This document shows, piece by piece, positions 8,076-16,302 of a stretch of 64,000 bases of DNA. The position numbers and the translations under genes are program-made. The notes under the pieces were generated by a model. That model had not been told where the DNA came from, searched no databases, and saw nothing but the letters and a program-made list of their open reading frames with translations. The DNA lies in the NCBI RefSeq assembly GCF_028128765.1, contig NZ_LBJG01000016.1, forward strand, positions 1 through 64,000. The letters are read 5' to 3'. The DNA is from Bradyrhizobium sp. CCBAU 51627. GTDB lineage: Bacteria; Pseudomonadota; Alphaproteobacteria; Rhizobiales; Xanthobacteraceae. Each line of letters starts with the position of its first letter. Within the stretch, counting starts at the first letter, position 1.

Positions 8076-9651
8076 GTGTCGCTCGATTATGTCATCGACT
8101 GGTTGAACTGGCTCTCAGACAAGGCCGGCGCTCCGCTCATCGTCGCGCTGTTCTTCTGGCTCCGCTTCCATACGCTCAAGGGCACGCGCTCGTTTACCAC
8201 CTGGCCCTTGTTCGTGTTCGGCGTCGCCGTCTTCATCACGCCGTTCATGCTGCTCTATTGGCTGCTGGTGCAAAAGCTGTGGCCGCTCGCCGCGATCTGG
8301 TTCACCATCCTGGCCTGGCTCATTCCGCCCCTTCCGGCGCTGTGGCGAGGCTTCTGCCACCAATTCGCGGGCATTCCCGCCAGCGCCCACGGACTGCGCG
8401 ACGCCTTGGCCAAGGCGGCCTTCGACGTTCGCGCGGACGACATGCCGAGCCTTCAGCGCAAGCTTGCCCGGGTCGGCTACCAGATCGACGATTTCCGCGC
8501 GGTCGACTGCGATCCAGTCGCGCCTGCTGAAGATCTCGGCGCTCATGCTGCATCTCGACCGCTGGGCCGGCGAAAGATTCATGAAGCGCAATTCCGACAT
8601 CTATGCGGAGCTGCTGACGGCCTACGACGCCGTGTGCTTCCGGACTGTTCGCGTGCTCAGGAGCAGCGCCGAAATCTACGGCGCGATCATGGAGGACAAC
8701 GAGATCGAGCCGGACAATTGGGAGGCGCTCGATTCTCTCTCCACGCGGCGTAGCACGGTGAGCCAGCTCCAGCTGGCGGGGCAGACAGCGGCGGGATGCA
8801 TGCTGGAGGATCTGCGCAAGGACATGGATTCCCTGCTCAACAATCTGCTGCTGTTCGTCGTGCGCGCGGCGCTGGCCGGCGAGTGGACGCTGGCACGCAG
8901 CAAGCGACGGCTTGGCTCGATCGGATTCACGCTGGAGCCCTCGTCGCCGGGCTTTCCGACATTTGTCGCCGGTGTCGCCGCTTTCGCGTTCTGCTGGGCC
9001 TTGGCGTGGCTGGTGTATTCGGGGCAGTTCATCCAGGAGCCCGGAGATCCGTCGATCGCCTCGCTGCGCGCCGTCATCATGACGACGCTGTACCCGCTGG
9101 TGAACTTCCCGCTCGTCTATCACTTCAAGCAGCGCTACGCGTTCGCGAACGAGAACATCTTCGGCCGGCTTCCGATGCAATTCATCCTGTCGATCGGCCT
9201 CGTTGGCACGGTCGTCATATTCCTCCCGGTTCAGGTGCTTTTTGACCTCTACCAGTTTCCCGGGGAGCCTTCGTCAAGGGTCGTGCTGTACGATTTGCCG
9301 CTGTTGATCTTCCCCTGGGGCTTCGGCACGATGACGGCACTCCTGGTGCAGGATTCGACCTGGGGCAGGCGCTCGAGGCAGACCAGGCAAATGCGCGACG
9401 GTCTGGTTTTTGGTGGCGGCATGCTGGCCATGTTGGCGATATCGATGGCCATCTACCAGGTCGTCCCAATGCCGGCCATGCGGCTCGTCGACGGTATGAC
9501 CGCATCGAGGTTCTTTGCCAACCTGGCGGTTCCAAGCTTCCTGTTCGGATTCATCATTGGCCATCTGATGATCGGCTGGCTGCGCGAGGCTGCCGCGCGC
9601 TACCCGGTCTGGAAGCAGGACCTCGCGACGCCGTCCCTCGTCGGCGTCTGA
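8076..9651 (+). pseudogene. polytopic membrane protein next to the CHAT protease, reading frame broken near 8508
   Basis: The GTG at 8076 follows a good AGGAG site and opens a frame encoding about three transmembrane helices (LIVALFFWLRF; FVFGVAVFITPFMLLYWLL; PLAAIWFTILAWLIPP) and the start of a soluble helical region. Coding character then moves by +1 into the frame ending at 9651, which continues the soluble region (KISALMLHLDRWAGERFMKR) and encodes about six more helices up to FLFGFIIGHLMIGW. Deleting one base, for example T8508, restores one frame of about 524 codons reading VDAIQSRLLKISALM at the junction. I recognise no named family. It may be a recent null mutation, a sequencing error or, less likely, programmed frameshifting. 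It probably forms a unit with the CHAT gene. Confidence 0.65.
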
Positions 9652-9660
9652 CACGCACCC

Positions 9661-9692
9661 AAACAACAAAACCCCGCCAGTTGCGGCGGGGT
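9661..9692 (-). terminator. Rho-independent terminator of ctrA
   Basis: An 8-bp perfect stem (9671-9678 with 9685-9692, loop AGTTGC) is followed on the minus strand by a T-rich tract (TTTTGTTGTTT). It lies 48 bases past the ctrA stop. On the plus strand it could also help end transcription from the membrane protein gene, but the T-tract favours the minus direction. Confidence 0.85.
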
Positions 9693-9739
9693 CCAGGCTG
9701 GGAGGAGCGAGCCGGAAAGCGGCTCGCGACGTAAACGGA

Positions 9740-10441
9740 TCAGGCGGGGATGCGCTCGTCGGCCTCGTGCGGCTCGCGCAGCACGTAGCCGCGGCCCCAC
9801 ACGGTCTCGATGAAGTTGCGTCCCTCGGAGGCGTTGGCGAGCTTCTTGCGGAGCTTGCAGATGAAGACGTCGATGATCTTCAGCTCGGGCTCGTCCATGC
9901 CGCCATAGAGGTGGTTGAGGAACATTTCCTTGGTGAGGGTCGTGCCCTTGCGGAGCGAAAGCAGCTCCAGCATCTGATATTCCTTGCCGGTCAGATGCAC
10001 GCGCTGGCCGCCGACTTCGACCGTCTTGGTGTCGAGGTTGACGACGAGGTCGCCGGTCTGGATGACCGACTGGGCGTGGCCCTTGGAGCGGCGCACGATC
10101 GCGTGGATGCGGGCAACCAGCTCGTCCTTGTGGAAGGGTTTGGTCATGTAATCGTCGGCGCCGACGCCGAGACCCTTGACCTTGTCCTCGATGCCGGCAA
10201 GGCCGGAGAGGATCAGGATCGGTGTCTTGATCTTGGAGACCCGAAGCTGCTTCAGCACGTCGTAGCCGGACATGTCGGGCAGGTTAAGGTCGAGAAGGAT
10301 AATGTCGTAATCGTATAATTTACCGAGATCGACGCCTTCTTCCCCCAAATCGGTCGTGTAGACGTTGAAGCTCTCAGACTTCAGCATCAGCTCGATCGAC
10401 TGCGCGACGGCGCTGTCATCTTCAATCAGCAAAACGCGCAT
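9740..10441 (-). CDS. ctrA: cell cycle response regulator CtrA
   Basis: CtrA is the OmpR-type master regulator of the alphaproteobacterial cell cycle, flagellar and chemotaxis genes. The 233-residue length and start [19 protein letters not shown] are typical; the frame runs upstream to 10537 but that part is leader. The receiver has Asp51 as phosphoacceptor ([12 protein letters not shown]) and the switch lysine in [11 protein letters not shown]. The winged-helix domain (about 125-225) has the recognition segment [20 protein letters not shown] terminator follows the gene. Four GANTC sites and a TTAACCAT half-site in its leader fit the known control of ctrA by CcrM methylation and CtrA itself. 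It is divergent from fliI. Confidence 0.97.
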   Translation of the reverse strand: MRVLLIEDDSAVAQSIELMLKSESFNVYTTDLGEEGVDLGKLYDYDIILLDLNLPDMSGYDVLKQLRVSKIKTPILILSGLAGIEDKVKGLGVGADDYMTKPFHKDELVARIHAIVRRSKGHAQSVIQTGDLVVNLDTKTVEVGGQRVHLTGKEYQMLELLSLRKGTTLTKEMFLNHLYGGMDEPELKIIDVFICKLRKKLANASEGRNFIETVWGRGYVLREPHEADERIPA

Positions 10442-10885
10442 GCCAGTTCCCCATAGTCGCCGCTCCTGGGCGTCAGGTCGGCCGCATTCGCGGCACTCAA
10501 CAAAACGCCTTTGAACAACTGATTCGGATCCTGACAACAGATGGTTAACAAATCCTGATTCTGGAACGCAAGTCCCCCGGGTGCAATTTTTGTCGAATCG
10601 CCCTAAGGTCTTGTGCGCGAAGCAGCTTTCGTTATCCGTTTCCGTTCAAGTTCCACTTTAAGAGACGGGCCTAACCGACTCCCGCGACTCAGCCTTCTTC
10701 TGAAGGGGAGCCACGCTCAGTCACAAAGACAGTGACGCAATGATTAACGATGCGGGTAAACACGAAGTTAAGCGCCGTTCAGAAATATGGCGAAACTTAA
10801 GAGTTTCCCGGACAAGGCCGAAATCATGAAGGCATGCGCTGCTGTGAAGGCCCTCTTATGAAGGCTGTTCTATGAAGGCCGGTCA
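10442..10885. promoter_or_regulatory. ctrA-fliI divergent regulatory region
   Basis: These 444 bases carry the control elements of both genes. Four GANTC sites, the target of the CcrM methyltransferase, occur at 10521-10525, 10557-10561, 10677-10681 and 10686-10690. A TTAACCAT half-site of CtrA type lies on the minus strand at 10541-10548. The last 64 bases before fliI are a tandem repeat of start-codon units, listed separately. No clear -35/-10 pair can be assigned by eye. Confidence 0.6.
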
Positions 10886-10889
10886 ATGA
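10826..10889 (+). repeat. tandem repeat of overlapping minicistrons leading into fliI
   Basis: The octamer RTGAAGGC occurs at 10826, 10844, 10858 and 10872, and the fliI start (ATGAAAGC, 10886) is the next unit; the last four are spaced exactly 14 bases. Because 14 is not a multiple of three, each unit is in a new frame and ends in TGA overlapping the next ATG (ATGA). The predicted peptides are MKACAAVKALL, MKAVL and MKAGQ, followed by fliI itself starting MKALAEQ. Each GAAGG also serves as a Shine-Dalgarno-like element for the following ATG. Confidence 0.8.
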
Positions 10890-12211
10890 AAGCTCTTGCC
10901 GAACAGATCGGCGATATCGACGGCGTCAACATCTATGGCCGTGTGGTCGGCGTGCGCGGCTTGATGGTCGAGGTCGCCGGTCCGATTCACGCGATGTCGG
11001 TCGGCGCACGGCTCGTGATCGAAACCGGCGCCAACCGTTCGATCCCCTGCGAGGTGATCGGCTTCTCCGGCAACAACGCCGTCGTGATGCCGTTCGCCGG
11101 GCTTGAGGGCGTGCGCCGCGGCTGCAAGGCCGTCATCGCCAATGCCGCCAATCTGGTGCGGCCGTCGCCGGCTTGGCTCGGCCGTGTCGTCAACGCGTTG
11201 GGCGAGCCGATCGACGGTAAGGGGCCGTTGCCGCAAGGCGCCTCGCCGATGCCGTTCCGCAATACGCCGCCGCCGGCGCATTCACGCAAGCGCGTCGGCG
11301 CGCCGCTCGATCTTGGCGTGCGCGCGATGAACACCTTCCTCACCTGCTGCCGCGGCCAGCGCATGGGCATCTTCGCGGGCTCCGGCGTCGGCAAATCGGT
11401 GCTGCTCTCGATGCTCGCGCGCAACGTCGATGCCGCCATCAGCGTCATCGGACTGATCGGCGAACGCGGCCGCGAGGTGCAGGAATTCTTGCAGGACGAT
11501 CTCGGCGAGGAAGGGCTCGCGCGCTCCGTCGTGGTGGTCGCAACCTCCGACGAGCCGGCCCTGATGCGGCGGCAGGCGGCCTATCTGACGCTCGCGATCG
11601 CCGAATATTTTCGCGACGAGGGCCAGGACGTTCTCTGCCTGATGGACTCGGTGACGCGCTTCGCCATGGCCCAGCGCGAGATCGGCCTGTCCGCCGGCGA
11701 GCCGCCGACCGCCAAGGGCTACACCCCGACCGTCTTCACCGAACTGCCGAAGCTGCTCGAGCGCGCCGGACCGGGCTTGGGCGAGGGCGCCATCACCGCG
11801 ATCTTCACCGTGCTGGTCGACGGCGATGATCACAACGAACCGATCGCGGATGCGGTCCGCGGCATCCTCGACGGCCACATCGTGATGGAGCGCGCGATCG
11901 CCGAGCGCGGACGCTACCCCGCCATCAACATCCTCAAATCCGTATCCCGCACCATGCCGAAATCGGCCGATCCGCAGTTCTGGCCGGTTATCCAGAGGGC
12001 GCGGACGGTGATGGCGACCTACGCCGACATGGAGGAACTGATCCGGCTCGGCGCCTACCGGGCCGGCTCCAGCCCCGAGGTCGACGAGGCGATCCGCCTG
12101 CACGAGCCGCTGGAGGCTTTCCTGCGCCAGCGCAAGGACGAAAACGCCTCGCTGGCCGACGGCTACCGCCAATTGGCGCAAATCCTCGGCAATTTGGAAA
12201 CGGAACGCTAA
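10886..12211 (+). CDS. fliI: flagellum-specific ATPase FliI
   Basis: FliI energises export of flagellar subunits through the type III apparatus and is homologous to the F1 beta subunit. The 441-residue protein has an N-terminal beta domain, a nucleotide-binding domain with Walker [12 protein letters not shown] (near 165-175), the Walker B region [19 protein letters not shown] and a C-terminal helical domain. The start MKALAEQ is preceded by the tandem minicistron array and overlaps the last minicistron stop by ATGA. fliJ follows 133 bases later, after an intercistronic hairpin. The ctrA-fliI-fliJ arrangement is typical of Bradyrhizobium and relatives. Confidence 0.96.
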   Translation: MKALAEQIGDIDGVNIYGRVVGVRGLMVEVAGPIHAMSVGARLVIETGANRSIPCEVIGFSGNNAVVMPFAGLEGVRRGCKAVIANAANLVRPSPAWLGRVVNALGEPIDGKGPLPQGASPMPFRNTPPPAHSRKRVGAPLDLGVRAMNTFLTCCRGQRMGIFAGSGVGKSVLLSMLARNVDAAISVIGLIGERGREVQEFLQDDLGEEGLARSVVVVATSDEPALMRRQAAYLTLAIAEYFRDEGQDVLCLMDSVTRFAMAQREIGLSAGEPPTAKGYTPTVFTELPKLLERAGPGLGEGAITAIFTVLVDGDDHNEPIADAVRGILDGHIVMERAIAERGRYPAINILKSVSRTMPKSADPQFWPVIQRARTVMATYADMEELIRLGAYRAGSSPEVDEAIRLHEPLEAFLRQRKDENASLADGYRQLAQILGNLETER

Positions 12212-12250
12212 CTTTGTCACGTCATCATCCGTTCCCACAGAGTAGCAGAG

Positions 12251-12287
12251 CCGGTCTTGGCCCCATCAGGGCCTGTGGGGAGACCGG
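12251..12287 (+). other. stem-loop between fliI and fliJ
   Basis: Arms 12251-12257 (CCGGTCT) and 12281-12287 (AGACCGG) pair, and an inner helix of 5 bp (12261-12265 with 12276-12280) continues the stem after a 3-base bulge. It has no T-tract. It could separate or stabilise the two cistrons or partly attenuate fliJ. Confidence 0.55.
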
Positions 12288-12344
12288 TGCCGTCCCAATG
12301 TGTGTATGTCTTGCAGCCAAGGGACTTCTGGGGAGTACGAGTCG

Positions 12345-12764
12345 ATGAAGTCACGTGATACCCTCATCCGCCTGAAGAAGTTTCAGGTCGACGAGAAGCG
12401 CCGCCGGGTCGCCCAGATCGAGTCCATGATCGCCGACTTCCAGCGGATGTCGGTCGATCTTGAACGCGAGATCCAGACCGAGCAGGACCGCGCCGGGATC
12501 AACGATCCCTCGCATTTCGCCTATCCGACCTATGCCAAGGCTGCCATCCAGCGCCGCGAGAACCTGACCCGCTCGGCCGACGAGTTGAAGAGCCAGCTCG
12601 AGGAAGCCAAGGCCGCGCTCGGCGAAGCTTTCGAGGAGCTGAAGAAGGTCGAGCTCCTGGACGAGCGCGACCAGGCCCGCGAGCGCGCCGAGGAGAACGC
12701 CCGCGAGCAGGCCGATCTCGACAGCATCGGCCTGATGCGCTCCCGCATCGGCGCCGTCGCGTAA
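12345..12764 (+). CDS. fliJ: flagellar export protein FliJ
   Basis: FliJ is a small coiled-coil chaperone-like stalk protein that links FliI and FlhA in the flagellar export gate. The 139-residue product is almost entirely charged and helical with heptad-like spacing (KFQVDEKRRRVAQIESMIAD, ENLTRSADELKSQLEEAKAA, DERDQARERAEENAREQ). The ATG at 12345 is preceded by GGGGAG at a good distance; the longer frame from 12300 lacks this. It follows fliI, as usual, and is followed by a strong terminator. Confidence 0.9.
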   Translation: MKSRDTLIRLKKFQVDEKRRRVAQIESMIADFQRMSVDLEREIQTEQDRAGINDPSHFAYPTYAKAAIQRRENLTRSADELKSQLEEAKAALGEAFEELKKVELLDERDQARERAEENAREQADLDSIGLMRSRIGAVA

Positions 12765-12800
12765 GCGGCAGCCCGCGTCAAGACCTTTCCGATTTGCGAG

Positions 12801-12825
12801 CCCGGACCGCAAGGTCCGGGTTTTT
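12801..12825 (+). terminator. Rho-independent terminator of fliI-fliJ
   Basis: A perfect 8-bp stem CCCGGACC/GGTCCGGG with the stable GCAA tetraloop is followed directly by TTTTT. It lies 36 bases past the fliJ stop and ends the transcription unit. Confidence 0.95.
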
Positions 12826-12943
12826 GCTTGCGCTGTCCACAGTGTGGCGCACCGCCCCTTGGTGACGGCCTTGGCCGCGCGCTATGGTGGTGCAGTGCCA
12901 GGGTCCGCGTGGATGCGACGGGGCCTGAGCGTTGGGGGGCTGA

Positions 12944-13489
12944 ATGCTGACGCCAGCAGAGCTGGTCGGGCTGATTGAGGCGGTGGCGCAGCGCGATCAG
13001 GCCGCGTTCGAGCGCCTCTATGGCGCCACGCGTGCGAAACTCTATGGCATCGTGCTCCGTATCTTGCGCCGACAGGATCTCGCAGAGGAGGTCATTCAAG
13101 AGACCTACGTCAAGATCTGGAACAGTGCCGGCCAGTTCAATCCGACACTGTCATCGCCAATCACGTGGATGGCGTCGATCGCGCGCAACCGTGCCATCGA
13201 TATCGTGCGCAAGAAGACGGAAGCCTCTCTCGAGGAGGAGCCGAAGGCGATGGAGGTCGCCGCCGAAAGTCCCGATCCGCTGGCGCGCCGCGAGATGACC
13301 GAGGAGCTGAAGCGGCTCCTGGAATGTATCGGCCGGCTCGAGCCGGACCGCCAGCGGCTGGTGCTTCTCGCCTACTACAACGGCTGGAGCCGCGAGCAAT
13401 TGGCGGAAAAATTCGCAGCGCCCGTCAACACGGTGAAGACGTGGCTCCGGCGCAGCATGCTGGATATCCGGCAGTGCCTCGGACTCTAG
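12944..13489 (+). CDS. ECF sigma factor, RpoE/SigK-like
   Basis: A 181-residue extracytoplasmic-function sigma factor. Region 2 spans about 20-90 (DLAEEVIQETYVKIWNSAGQ is region 2.2; ITWMASIARNRAIDIVRKK is region 2.3/2.4) and region 4 about 125-178 (SREQLAEKFAAPVNTVKTWL is the helix-turn-helix). There is no extension at either end. GGGGGG precedes the ATG. The next gene, 74 bases on, is an RskA-type anti-sigma factor, so the sigma factor is probably held inactive at the membrane until a signal releases it. The target promoters are unknown. Confidence 0.93.
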   Translation: MLTPAELVGLIEAVAQRDQAAFERLYGATRAKLYGIVLRILRRQDLAEEVIQETYVKIWNSAGQFNPTLSSPITWMASIARNRAIDIVRKKTEASLEEEPKAMEVAAESPDPLARREMTEELKRLLECIGRLEPDRQRLVLLAYYNGWSREQLAEKFAAPVNTVKTWLRRSMLDIRQCLGL

Positions 13490-13563
13490 AGGATGATGAG
13501 AATGCATATGCTGGCGCAGCGTTCTTGCTTCACCTCTCCCCATGGGAGGGGTGAGAGCAGCTG

Positions 13564-14652
13564 ATGGCCTACAGCGAGGACCATATCGCGCTCGCCGCGG
13601 AGTATGCGCTCGGCACGCTCGATGCCGACGAGCGCGCGCAGGTCGTGACCATGATGGCGGTGGACGAGGAGTTTGCCGCAATCGTGCGAGCCTGGGAATT
13701 CCGGCTCGGCGTCCTCAACCAGATGGTCGGCACCATCGAGCCGCGGCCGATCGTGTGGGAGATTATCAGGCGCGAAATCGCGCTGACGGCATCGACGCAG
13801 GAATCGTCTCAACAATCGTCTCAACAATCGTCCCAACAGCCGCCGGCGCTGTCGGATGCGCCGCCGCCCGCGCCGGAGCCTTCATCGCCCGCGCCTTCAA
13901 CGCCGGAGCCCTCAACTCCGGAATCTCCTGCGCCGGAATCCTCGTCGCCGGCTGCGCAGCCATCGGAGCCGTCCGGACCCAACTCCGACGCCATTCCGAT
14001 CTTCCCGCCGCAGTTCGTGCCGCAGACCCATGCGCCCGACCCGAGCGTCGCACCCGGGGCGCAGGCGCCCGTTGTCGACGAGACCAACGTGATCCGGCTC
14101 GAGAGCCGCGCGAAGCGCTGGCGCACGATCGCCTCCGCCGTGGGCGCGCTCGCGGCCGCGCTACTGGTGACGCTGTCGCTTCAGATCTTCCTGCCCGATG
14201 CGCTGCCGGGCGCGCTACGGCCGGCACCGCGCATCCAGACGGTCGAGGTCAAGACACCGGCCGCGCCGCTGTCCTCCTCCGCACAATACGTTGCCCTGTT
14301 GCAGGGGCAGAGCGGCGGTCCGGCCTTCATCCTCACGATCGACGGCGCAACCAGAAATTTCACGGTGCGCAAGGTCGGCGCGACGCCGGAGCCCGGCAAG
14401 AGCTATGAGCTCTGGCTGATCTCCGACAGGCTGCCGCGCCCGCGCTCGCTGGGCGTGATCGGCGGCGGCGACTTCACGGCGCGTCCGGTGCTCGCCGGCT
14501 ACGATGCCGACCTCGTCAACGGCGCGACCTATGCCGTCACCATCGAGCCGTCCGGCGGCTCGCCGAGTGGCCAGCCGACCTCGGCGCCGGTCTTTTCCGG
14601 CAAGCTGATCGAGACCGTGCCGCCGTCCCCGCAGGCGCCCGCCAAGAAGTAA
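13564..14652 (+). CDS. membrane anti-sigma factor, RskA type
   Basis: The N-terminal cytoplasmic part (about 1-75; AAEYALGTLDADERAQVVTM) is the anti-sigma helical domain. It is followed by a long Pro/Ser/Glu-rich linker (about 80-165), one transmembrane helix (about 187-207; IASAVGALAAALLVTLSLQI) and a periplasmic RskA C-terminal domain (GKSYELWLISDRLPRPRSLG). The protein has 362 residues, longer than usual because of the linker. The linker begins with a 12-base direct repeat encoding SSQQ three times in a row (about 13803-13838), a likely site of length variation. The gene is coupled to the sigma gene upstream. Confidence 0.88.
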   Translation: MAYSEDHIALAAEYALGTLDADERAQVVTMMAVDEEFAAIVRAWEFRLGVLNQMVGTIEPRPIVWEIIRREIALTASTQESSQQSSQQSSQQPPALSDAPPPAPEPSSPAPSTPEPSTPESPAPESSSPAAQPSEPSGPNSDAIPIFPPQFVPQTHAPDPSVAPGAQAPVVDETNVIRLESRAKRWRTIASAVGALAAALLVTLSLQIFLPDALPGALRPAPRIQTVEVKTPAAPLSSSAQYVALLQGQSGGPAFILTIDGATRNFTVRKVGATPEPGKSYELWLISDRLPRPRSLGVIGGGDFTARPVLAGYDADLVNGATYAVTIEPSGGSPSGQPTSAPVFSGKLIETVPPSPQAPAKK

Positions 14653-14654
14653 CG

Positions 14655-14690
14655 TCGTAGCCCGGATGGAGCGAAGCGCAATCCGGGACC
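14655..14690. repeat. short palindromic intergenic repeat
   Basis: The sequence CCCGGA...TCCGGG around a GGAGCGAAGCGC centre is an imperfect palindrome of the kind found many times between genes in Bradyrhizobium-like genomes. It sits directly after the anti-sigma stop and may serve as a terminator. Confidence 0.6.
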
Positions 14691-14860
14691 TTCGTGCTAC
14701 AGGGCCGCAACCGTCGCCACGGTCCATTCCACCGTCGCAACCCGACAAGTCCCGCCAAATCCAGCCCCGATTTGAACCTCTCTCCGTTTCGCGGCGTCAA
14801 ATGCCCGGAATTTGCAGTCGGCACGGCCGATCATGGTGCCGGAGAGGGGCTAGAAATCAG

Positions 14861-15820
14861 ATGGATGCAGCCAGATCGCCGGGCATCTTTATCCACCAAT
14901 ACGCAGGCCTGCCGCACGGGCCGGCGTTCGAGCATTGGCGCGACCGGGCCTTAGGCTCCTGTGGCCTCGAGATCGGGCCGAGCCACGGCGACAGCATCGA
15001 TTGCCGGTTGCAGGTCAGCGTGGTCGACAATATCGCACTCGCCATCCCGGAAGGGGCCTCCGCGCAATATTCGCGCACGCAAAGCGGCCTTGCCGACGGC
15101 AGCGACGATCTGGTGCTGATCGCCGCGCATGCCGGCCTCGTCAGCGTCCGCCAGAACGGCCATACTGTGGAACTGGCGCCGGAGCAGATGGTGCTGGCCG
15201 ACATGAGCATCACCGGCAGTGTCGGTCACACCGACGAGAACCGCTTCACCACCATCCGCATGCCGCGCCGCGCGCTGCTCGAGATCAATCCGCGTGCCGA
15301 GGAGAAGCTGTCACAGGTGCTGTCGGATGGCGCGGTCGCCGAGACCATCTTCCGCTATCACGCACTTGCCGCCCATCACGCGCCCCATCTCGACGCCGTC
15401 GGCCAGCGCCTGACCGCACAGCACATGGTCGATCTCGTCGGTCTCCTGCTCGGCACGGACGCAGAGCACGCCGCGCTCGCACGCGGTCGCGGCCATGCGG
15501 CGGCCCGGCTCGATCTCATGCGCGCCGACGTCATGGCCGCCCTCGGCCGCAACGATCTCTGCCTGTCCGAGGTCGCAACCCGCTCGGGCCTCAGCCCGCG
15601 CCAGGCCCAGCGCCTGTTCGAGCAGGCCGGCACCACCTTCACCGAGTTCGTGCTGGAGCAGCGCCTCTTGCTGGCGCGAAAATTGCTCGGCGATCCGCGC
15701 GCGCGGGCACGCAAGATCAGCGACATCGCGCATTCCTCGGGCTTCTCCGATCTGTCCTATTTCAACCGCGCCTTCCGCAAGCGTTTCGGTGCGACACCGT
15801 CGGAATTGCGCGAGGCGTGA
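14861..15820 (+). CDS. AraC family transcriptional regulator
   Basis: A 319-residue regulator. The N-terminal 200 residues form a ligand-binding or dimerisation domain of the AraC_binding_2 type. The C-terminus (about 215-319) holds two helix-turn-helix motifs: LCLSEVATRSGLSPRQAQRL, and the second marked by ISDIAHSSGFSDLSYFNRAF with the family signature FRKRFGATPSELRE. The ATG at 14861 lies 11 bases after GGAGAGGGG; the longer open frame from 14666 runs through the palindromic repeat and is not coding. It stands alone, so its targets cannot be guessed. Confidence 0.88.
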   Translation: MDAARSPGIFIHQYAGLPHGPAFEHWRDRALGSCGLEIGPSHGDSIDCRLQVSVVDNIALAIPEGASAQYSRTQSGLADGSDDLVLIAAHAGLVSVRQNGHTVELAPEQMVLADMSITGSVGHTDENRFTTIRMPRRALLEINPRAEEKLSQVLSDGAVAETIFRYHALAAHHAPHLDAVGQRLTAQHMVDLVGLLLGTDAEHAALARGRGHAAARLDLMRADVMAALGRNDLCLSEVATRSGLSPRQAQRLFEQAGTTFTEFVLEQRLLLARKLLGDPRARARKISDIAHSSGFSDLSYFNRAFRKRFGATPSELREA

Positions 15821-15884
15821 GGCCGGCTTCGTTTTGGTCCGCTGCGTTGACGTCGACGCGGTGGGTCTGAACTCTCGCCACGCT

Positions 15885-15963
15885 GTCATTGCGAGCGGAG
15901 CGAAGCAATCCAGACTCCTTCCGCGGTGAGATTCTGGATTGCTTCGCTGCGCTCGCAATGACG
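15885..15963. repeat. palindromic repeat, GTCATTGCGAGC family, copy 1
   Basis: The two halves are inverted copies (GCGAAGCAATCCAGA... and ...CTGGATTGCTTCGC) bounded by GTCATTGCGAG and CTCGCAATGAC. A second copy lies at 35553-35638. This is a known class of dispersed intergenic palindromes in Bradyrhizobium and Rhodopseudomonas. Confidence 0.85.
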
Positions 15964-16054
15964 AATGGGGGGGCAGTTGAGCCAACGCCTTGCGTTGCCC
16001 GACGGGCAAAACACGCCAGCCGTGGGGCAATTCCCTTCGCCAAAAATATTCCGC

Positions 16055-16207
16055 TTTACCGAAATTCGGAAATGGCGTATATGTTGCGGCAACCCGGCCC
16101 AAGGAAGAGGGGCGTATCGCGATCGTCACGAACGCGGGCAAGCGCGCCCGCTGTGATGCAGGGTAACCCAGACATGAGAAAGCGCCCGTGGGGGGCGGGC
16201 GCTTTCT
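16055..16207 (+). ncRNA. candidate small RNA with promoter and hairpin end
   Basis: TTTACC (16055-16060) and TATATG (16078-16083) are separated by 17 bases, a reasonable sigma-70 pair, predicting a start near 16090. At 16177-16207 a perfect 12-bp stem with a 7-base loop (16189-16195) follows, giving an RNA of roughly 118 nt. There is no T-run after the stem, and the hairpin might instead belong to a dispersed repeat. No RNA family is recognised. Confidence 0.35.
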
Positions 16208-16302
16208 GTAGTCGACTTGGGGTTGGGGTCGTCTACATATCCACGTGGCGACTTTGGGGGGCTGGTAAAGAGCCGCGTGAATTCCTGAAACTCAAAATCT
16301 CC

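Larger units (their letters stand above)
15821..16302. other. intergenic region with palindromic repeat and candidate small RNA
   Basis: This region of 482 bases has no credible protein gene. It holds an 80-base palindromic repeat (15885-15963), a sigma-70-like promoter (16055-16083) and a perfect 12-bp hairpin (16177-16207) that together could define a small RNA. Open frames crossing it read through the repeat and are spurious. Confidence 0.6.

Noticed and set aside
8464..8753. Two separate overlapping genes for the membrane protein
   Set aside because: After about 8510 the first frame becomes Arg/His-rich and loses coding character, while the second frame before that point has no start with ribosome binding site. 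One broken gene explains the data better.
14935..15870. Plus-strand open frame of 311 codons
   Set aside because: It overlaps the AraC regulator in another frame, is Arg/Ala/Pro-rich and lacks any domain.
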